This document shows positions 60,202 through 64,000 of a DNA stretch of 64,000 nucleotides, piece after piece. The notes beneath the pieces were generated by a model that worked only from the letters and a program-made list of their open reading frames with translations, had not been told where the DNA came from and searched no databases. The translations under genes were made by a program, and so were the position numbers. This DNA is from Stenotrophomonas aracearum (GTDB lineage: Bacteria > Pseudomonadota > Gammaproteobacteria > Xanthomonadales > Xanthomonadaceae). The DNA lies in the NCBI RefSeq assembly GCF_031834615.1, contig NZ_CP115543.1:2677001-2741000 (forward strand), written 5' to 3'. The first letter of the stretch is position 1. Every line of letters begins with the position of its first letter.

Positions 60202-60659
60202 CCCCCGTGCAACGGCGCCGGCTGGTGTGGGTGCTGCTGGTGCTGCTCGCCTCCGGGCTGGCTACCACGCTGGTGGCCTTCGCGCTCCAGCGCAACATCG
60301 CCTACCTGTACACGCCCTCGGAAGTGCTGCGCGGCGAGCATGGTACGCAGTCCAACTTCCGCCTTGGCGGCATGGTGGTCAAGGGATCGTTCCAGCGCGC
60401 GGAAGGCTCGTTGGACGCGCACTTCGTGGTCACCGACGGCGACGCCACCCTGCCGGTGAGCACCTCGCGGATCCTGCCGGACATGTTCCGCGAAGATTCT
60501 GCCGTGGTGGCCTTGGGTCGCCTGCAGGACGGCGTGTTCGTCGCTGACGAAGTGCTGGCCAAGCACGACGAGAACTACATTCCCAAGGAAGTGGCCGACA
60601 AGATGGGCAAGGCGCACACCAAGCACGACGTACCGATGCCCGCCGTGGAGACCCGCTGA
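60198..60659 (+). CDS. ccmE: Periplasmic heme chaperone CcmE
   Basis: This 153-residue protein has one N-terminal membrane anchor (about 9-29) and an OB-fold periplasmic domain. The heme-binding histidine is His123 in [14 protein letters not shown], with the nearby tyrosine as axial ligand. It carries heme from CcmC to CcmF/H. ATGA overlaps ccmD; ccmF begins on the base after its stop. Confidence 0.94.
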   Translation: MTPVQRRRLVWVLLVLLASGLATTLVAFALQRNIAYLYTPSEVLRGEHGTQSNFRLGGMVVKGSFQRAEGSLDAHFVVTDGDATLPVSTSRILPDMFREDSAVVALGRLQDGVFVADEVLAKHDENYIPKEVADKMGKAHTKHDVPMPAVETR

Positions 60660-62579
60660 GTGCTGCCGGAACTGGGGCAGGTATTGCTGCTGTGCGCACT
60701 GCTGGCCGCCCTGCTGCAGGCGGTACTGCCGCTGTGGGGCGCGCAGCGCGGGCAGGCGGCGTGGATGGCGGTGGCCCGCCCGGCCGCCTTCGCCCAGCTG
60801 GTGCTGATCGCCGGCGCGTTCGTGCTGCTCACCGTCGCCTTCGTGCAGCAGGACTTCTCGGTGGCCTACGTGGCCGAGAATTCCAACAGCCTGCTGCCGC
60901 TGGCCTATCGCTATTCGGCGGTGTGGGGCGCGCACGAAGGCTCGCTGCTGCTGTGGGTGCTGGTGTTGGCGCTGTGGGGCGGCGCGGTCGCGCTGTGGTC
61001 CAAGCGCCTGCCCGACACCGTGCGCGCGCGCGTGCTAGGGGTGATGGGCGTCATCAGCCTGGGCTTCATCGCGTTCCTGTTCTTCACCTCCAACCCGTTC
61101 GCGCGCCTGCTGCCGGCACCGCTGGAAGGGCGTGACCTCAACCCGCTGCTGCAGGACCCCGGGCTGATCATCCACCCGCCAATGCTGTACGTGGGTTACG
61201 TGGGCTTTGCGGTGCCGTTCGCGTTCGCCATCGCCGCGCTGCTCGACGGCCGCGTGGATGCACGCTGGCTGCGCTGGACCCGGCCGTGGACAAACGTGGC
61301 CTGGGGCTTTCTCACCCTCGGCATCGCACTGGGCAGCTGGTGGGCGTATTACGAACTGGGCTGGGGCGGCTGGTGGTTCTGGGACCCGGTTGAGAACGCG
61401 AGCTTCATGCCGTGGCTGGCCGGTGCGGCATTGATCCATTCGCAGGCGGTCACCGAAAAGCGCGGCAGCTTCGCCAGCTGGACCCTGCTGCTGGCCATCG
61501 CCGCGTTCGCGCTGTCGCTTCTCGGCGCGTTCCTGGTGCGCTCGGGCGTGCTGACCAGCGTGCATTCGTTCGCGGCCGATCCCTCGCGCGGTGCTTTCAT
61601 CCTGGTGTTCCTTGCCCTGGTGGTCGGCGCGGCGCTGCTGCTGTACGCGTTGCGCGCCGGTGCACTGGGCAGCGACGATCCGCGCAGCGGCTTCATGCCC
61701 ACCTCGCGCGAAACCCTGCTGCTGGCCAACAACCTGCTGCTGGCCGGCGCCTGCGCGATGGTGCTGCTGGGCACCCTGTACCCGCTGCTGGCCGACGCGC
61801 TGGGACTGGGCAAGGTTTCGGTGGGACCGCCCTACTTCGGCACGCTGTTCATCGTATTGATGGCGCCGCTGGTGGCGCTGCTGCCGTTCGGGCCGCTGGT
61901 CAGCTGGCAGCGCGACCAGGCCTCGAAACGACTGGCGCTGCTCGCGCCGTGGGCCGTGTTTGCCCTGCTGCTCGGCGTGCTGGCCTGGTTCATGGCCCCG
62001 CAGGGCAAGCTGAAAGCCGCTGCAGGTGTTGCGGCGGCGGCCTGGGTTGCATTCGGCACTGCACGCTTTGTGTGGACGCGCCTGCGCGGCAATGGCCGCT
62101 TCAATGCGGAAATGGTCGGCATGCTGCTCGCGCACAGCGGCGTGGCGGTGTTCCTGGTCGGCGCGTTGCTGGTGGAAGCATTGAACGTGCAGCGCGAAGT
62201 CGCGCTGGCGCCCGGCCAGACCCTGGAAGTGAGTGGCTACACCCTGCGCTTCGAGGGCGTGGACCACCAGCAGGGCCCCAACTACGTCGCCGACCGTGGC
62301 CATGTGCGCGTACTGCACGGCGGCCGCGAGCTGGCGCTGTTGCATCCGGAAAAGCGCGCGTATGCCAGCGGCGGCCAGGTGATGACCGAGGCCGGCATCC
62401 ATGCACGTGTGCGCGGCGACGTCTACGTAGCGCTGGGCGAGCCACTGGGCAACAATGCCTGGGCCGTCCGCGTCCATGTCAAACCGTTCGTGCGCTGGGT
62501 CTGGTTCGGTGCCCTGCTGATGGCACTGGGTGGCTTCGTCACCGCCGCCGACCGCCGCTTCCGTCGTTTCCAGGAGTAG
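60660..62579 (+). CDS. ccmF: Cytochrome c heme lyase subunit CcmF
   Basis: This 639-residue inner-membrane protein has about 15 helices. The WWD heme-handling motif is WGGWWFWDPVENASFMPWL, and conserved histidines lie in periplasmic loops (IHPPMLYVGYVG). It performs heme ligation to apocytochromes with CcmH and CcmI. Translation starts at GTG 60660 directly after ccmE. Confidence 0.93.
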   Translation: MLPELGQVLLLCALLAALLQAVLPLWGAQRGQAAWMAVARPAAFAQLVLIAGAFVLLTVAFVQQDFSVAYVAENSNSLLPLAYRYSAVWGAHEGSLLLWVLVLALWGGAVALWSKRLPDTVRARVLGVMGVISLGFIAFLFFTSNPFARLLPAPLEGRDLNPLLQDPGLIIHPPMLYVGYVGFAVPFAFAIAALLDGRVDARWLRWTRPWTNVAWGFLTLGIALGSWWAYYELGWGGWWFWDPVENASFMPWLAGAALIHSQAVTEKRGSFASWTLLLAIAAFALSLLGAFLVRSGVLTSVHSFAADPSRGAFILVFLALVVGAALLLYALRAGALGSDDPRSGFMPTSRETLLLANNLLLAGACAMVLLGTLYPLLADALGLGKVSVGPPYFGTLFIVLMAPLVALLPFGPLVSWQRDQASKRLALLAPWAVFALLLGVLAWFMAPQGKLKAAAGVAAAAWVAFGTARFVWTRLRGNGRFNAEMVGMLLAHSGVAVFLVGALLVEALNVQREVALAPGQTLEVSGYTLRFEGVDHQQGPNYVADRGHVRVLHGGRELALLHPEKRAYASGGQVMTEAGIHARVRGDVYVALGEPLGNNAWAVRVHVKPFVRWVWFGALLMALGGFVTAADRRFRRFQE

Positions 62580-62583
62580 TTCC

Positions 62584-63195
62584 GTGTCCGATCCCCGCCC
62601 CGCCTCCCGCCCGCTGCCGCCCGTGGCCATAGTCATCGGCGTGCTGTTCTTCTTCGGGCTGCTCGGGTTGATGGTGTACGGGGTGATGAAGTCCGGCGCG
62701 CCGGACCGCGACATCCTGCCTTCGGCGTTGATCGGAAAGCCGGCCCCTGCCTTCGATCTGCCGGTACTGCACGATCCCGACATCAAGGTCAGCAGCAACG
62801 AACTGCGCGGCGCGCCGTACGTGCTCAACGTGTGGGGCAGCTGGTGCGCGGCCTGCCGGGAAGAACACCCGATCCTGACCCGCTTCGCCGAAACCAAACG
62901 CGTGCGCGTGATCGGCTACAACTGGAAGGACGAACCGGCCGACGCGCTGCGCTGGCTGGAACAGCTGGGCAACCCGTTCGTGCTGGTGCTGACCGACATC
63001 GAAGGCCGCACTGCGATCGACTGGGGCGTGACCGCCGCGCCGGAGACTTTCCTGGTCGATGCCAGCGGCGTGGTGCGCTGGAAGTACAGCGGCGCGCTGA
63101 GCCAGCGCGTGATCGATACGCAGTTGTTGCCGGAACTGGACAAACTGGAGCGAGCGCATGCTCAGCCGCGTACTACGCCGCCGCCTGCGGAGTGA
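62584..63195 (+). CDS. ccmG: Thiol:disulfide oxidoreductase CcmG/DsbE
   Basis: This 203-residue membrane-anchored thioredoxin-like protein keeps apocytochrome CxxCH cysteines reduced. It has an anchor at about 14-36 and active site WGSWCAACREEHP; the WCAAC dipeptide differs from the WCPTC of E. coli CcmG. The cis-proline region (GVTAAPETFLVD) is intact. Start is GTG 62584, with aggag seven bases upstream, four bases after ccmF. The end overlaps ccmH by 38 bases. Confidence 0.9.
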   Translation: MSDPRPASRPLPPVAIVIGVLFFFGLLGLMVYGVMKSGAPDRDILPSALIGKPAPAFDLPVLHDPDIKVSSNELRGAPYVLNVWGSWCAACREEHPILTRFAETKRVRVIGYNWKDEPADALRWLEQLGNPFVLVLTDIEGRTAIDWGVTAAPETFLVDASGVVRWKYSGALSQRVIDTQLLPELDKLERAHAQPRTTPPPAE

Positions 63196-63667
63196 TTCCG
63201 ACGCTGCGTGCCGCACGACCAGCGGTCGTGCGCTACCGGTGTGGGTTGTCGCATTTTTCTTGATGGCGCCGCTGTTGGCGCTGGCGCAGGCCGTGTCCGA
63301 CCCGACCCCGCTGCAATACCGCGATGCCGCGGAGGAAGCGCGCTTCCATGCGCTGGCCGCCGAGCTGCGCTGCGTGCAGTGCCAGAACCAGTCGCTGGCC
63401 GACTCCAACGCGCAGATCGCGCACGACCTGCGTCGTGAAGTGCTGACGCTGATGCAGCAGGGCCGGAGCGACGCAGAGATCAAGCAGTTCCTGGTGGATC
63501 GCTACGGCGAGTTCGTGCTGTACCGCCCGTTGATGGACACCCGCAACAGCGTGCTGTGGTTCGGGCCACTCGTGCTGGTGCTGGCCGGTGCCGGCGTGCT
63601 GTTCTGGGTGGTGCGGCGTCGCAGCCGCCAGGTACAACCGATGGGCGACAGCGAGGAACGCTGGTGA
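63158..63667 (+). CDS. ccmH: Cytochrome c-type biogenesis protein CcmH (CycL)
   Basis: This is a 169-residue protein. A basic N terminus and signal/anchor (about 28-44) are followed by the helical domain with redox motif LRCVQCQNQSLADSNA and a C-terminal membrane helix (about 130-150). It reduces apocytochrome and docks with CcmF. The ATG at 63158 overlaps ccmG by 38 bases; a GTG near 63239 that starts just before the signal peptide is an alternative. Confidence 0.88.
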   Translation: MLSRVLRRRLRSDSDAACRTTSGRALPVWVVAFFLMAPLLALAQAVSDPTPLQYRDAAEEARFHALAAELRCVQCQNQSLADSNAQIAHDLRREVLTLMQQGRSDAEIKQFLVDRYGEFVLYRPLMDTRNSVLWFGPLVLVLAGAGVLFWVVRRRSRQVQPMGDSEERW

Positions 63668-64000
63668 GCGCGTGGATGCAGGTGATTGCCGGGCTGTGCG
63701 CCGCAGTGGTGGCCATGGTGGTGCTGTGGCCGTTGCGCCGCAGTGGTCGGCGTGGACCGTTCCTGGCCGCGGTGATCGCCCTCGGCGTGGCCGGGGTGGC
63801 GCTGTACATGCTGGTGGGCACGCCGAAGGCGATGGATGCCGTGGCCGAACCGGGCCCCGCATCGCTGGAACAGGGCGTGCGCGAGCTGGAAGCCGCGTTG
63901 GCGCGCGAACCGCAGCGTGCCGATGGCTGGGCCCTGCTGGGTCGCTCGGAACTGGCGCTGGGCAACACGGAAAAGGCCAACCAGGCGTTCGCGCGTGCGG
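63664..64000 (+). CDS. ccmI: Cytochrome c biogenesis protein CcmI/CycH (partial)
   Basis: GTG 63664 overlaps the ccmH stop (GTGA) and the frame stays open to the window end (112 codons). Two N-terminal membrane helices (MQVIAGLCAAVVAMVVLW and FLAAVIALGVAGVALYMLV) are followed by the first TPR units (LEQGVRELEAALAREPQRADGWALLGRSELALGN). CcmI holds the C terminus of apocytochromes for the heme lyase. The C-terminal part lies outside the window. Confidence 0.88.
   Translation, partial: MSAWMQVIAGLCAAVVAMVVLWPLRRSGRRGPFLAAVIALGVAGVALYMLVGTPKAMDAVAEPGPASLEQGVRELEAALAREPQRADGWALLGRSELALGNTEKANQAFARA

Overview
The window is GC-rich chromosomal DNA from a gammaproteobacterium of the Xanthomonadaceae, most probably Stenotrophomonas. 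The evidence is the gene repertoire (a proline-rich 'transmembrane repetitive' protein beside nfuA, a barnase/barstar-like pair, an Oar-like TonB-dependent receptor next to a LacI regulator, the rluC/rne and scpA-scpB-rluB arrangements) and many short palindromes that begin with GTAG and match the SMAG family of REP elements described in S. maltophilia. I saw no rRNA, tRNA, CRISPR array, integrase or insertion sequence.

Region 1 (1-19.6 kb) is mainly housekeeping and stress genes on both strands: tcdA, a membrane-anchored cytochrome c, a glycine-zipper lipoprotein, a cold-shock protein, a DUF456 protein, outer-membrane phospholipase A, a GST, class I fumarase, an AhpD-like protein, an ABC exporter, ferredoxin-NADP reductase with a Fur-like site, glutathione peroxidase, Dcp (TTG start), Cfa, an RsiV-like lipoprotein, a GNAT protein, a 58-residue small protein, rhomboid protease plus POT transporter, a catalytically degenerate EEP-fold protein, and MnSOD.

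Region 2 (19.7-26.4 kb) has a secreted guanyl-specific RNase overlapping its barstar-like inhibitor gene, nfuA with the repetitive membrane protein, phhB with a TonB-C-domain lipoprotein, ZupT, and a 635 bp intergenic block of stacked repeats and hairpins ending at rluC. Region 3 (26.4-31.8 kb) is rne, with an Ala/Pro-rich tail of 12-residue repeats, followed by a lone Rhs-core protein with a C-terminal RNase toxin and no adjacent immunity gene.

Region 4 (31.8-44.7 kb) is a LacI-controlled glycan-uptake locus, all on the minus strand: lacI, TonB-dependent receptor, GH144-type lipoprotein, ABC binding protein, two permeases, a large discoidin/six-hairpin glycosidase-like protein and an EEP phosphatase/nuclease. 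From the binding protein onward the genes overlap by four bases. Two 14 bp sites matching TGNAANCGNTTNCA lie upstream of lacI and of the GH144 gene. The enzyme families suggest a beta-glucan, possibly beta-1,2-linked.

Region 5 (44.8-49.4 kb) has yciI-bolA divergent from scpA-scpB-rluB. Region 6 (49.4-55.7 kb) holds a DUF1552 Tat protein and a multidomain lipoprotein (chitin-binding-like, sugar-dehydrogenase propeller, c-type heme motifs, PSD/DUF159x domains) that is split by an apparent one-base frameshift. Both genes are preceded by copies of the same 40 bp leader. Region 7 (55.8-64 kb) has a glutamine-transaminase/omega-amidase pair divergent from the cytochrome c maturation operon ccmABCDEFGHI, which runs off the window end.
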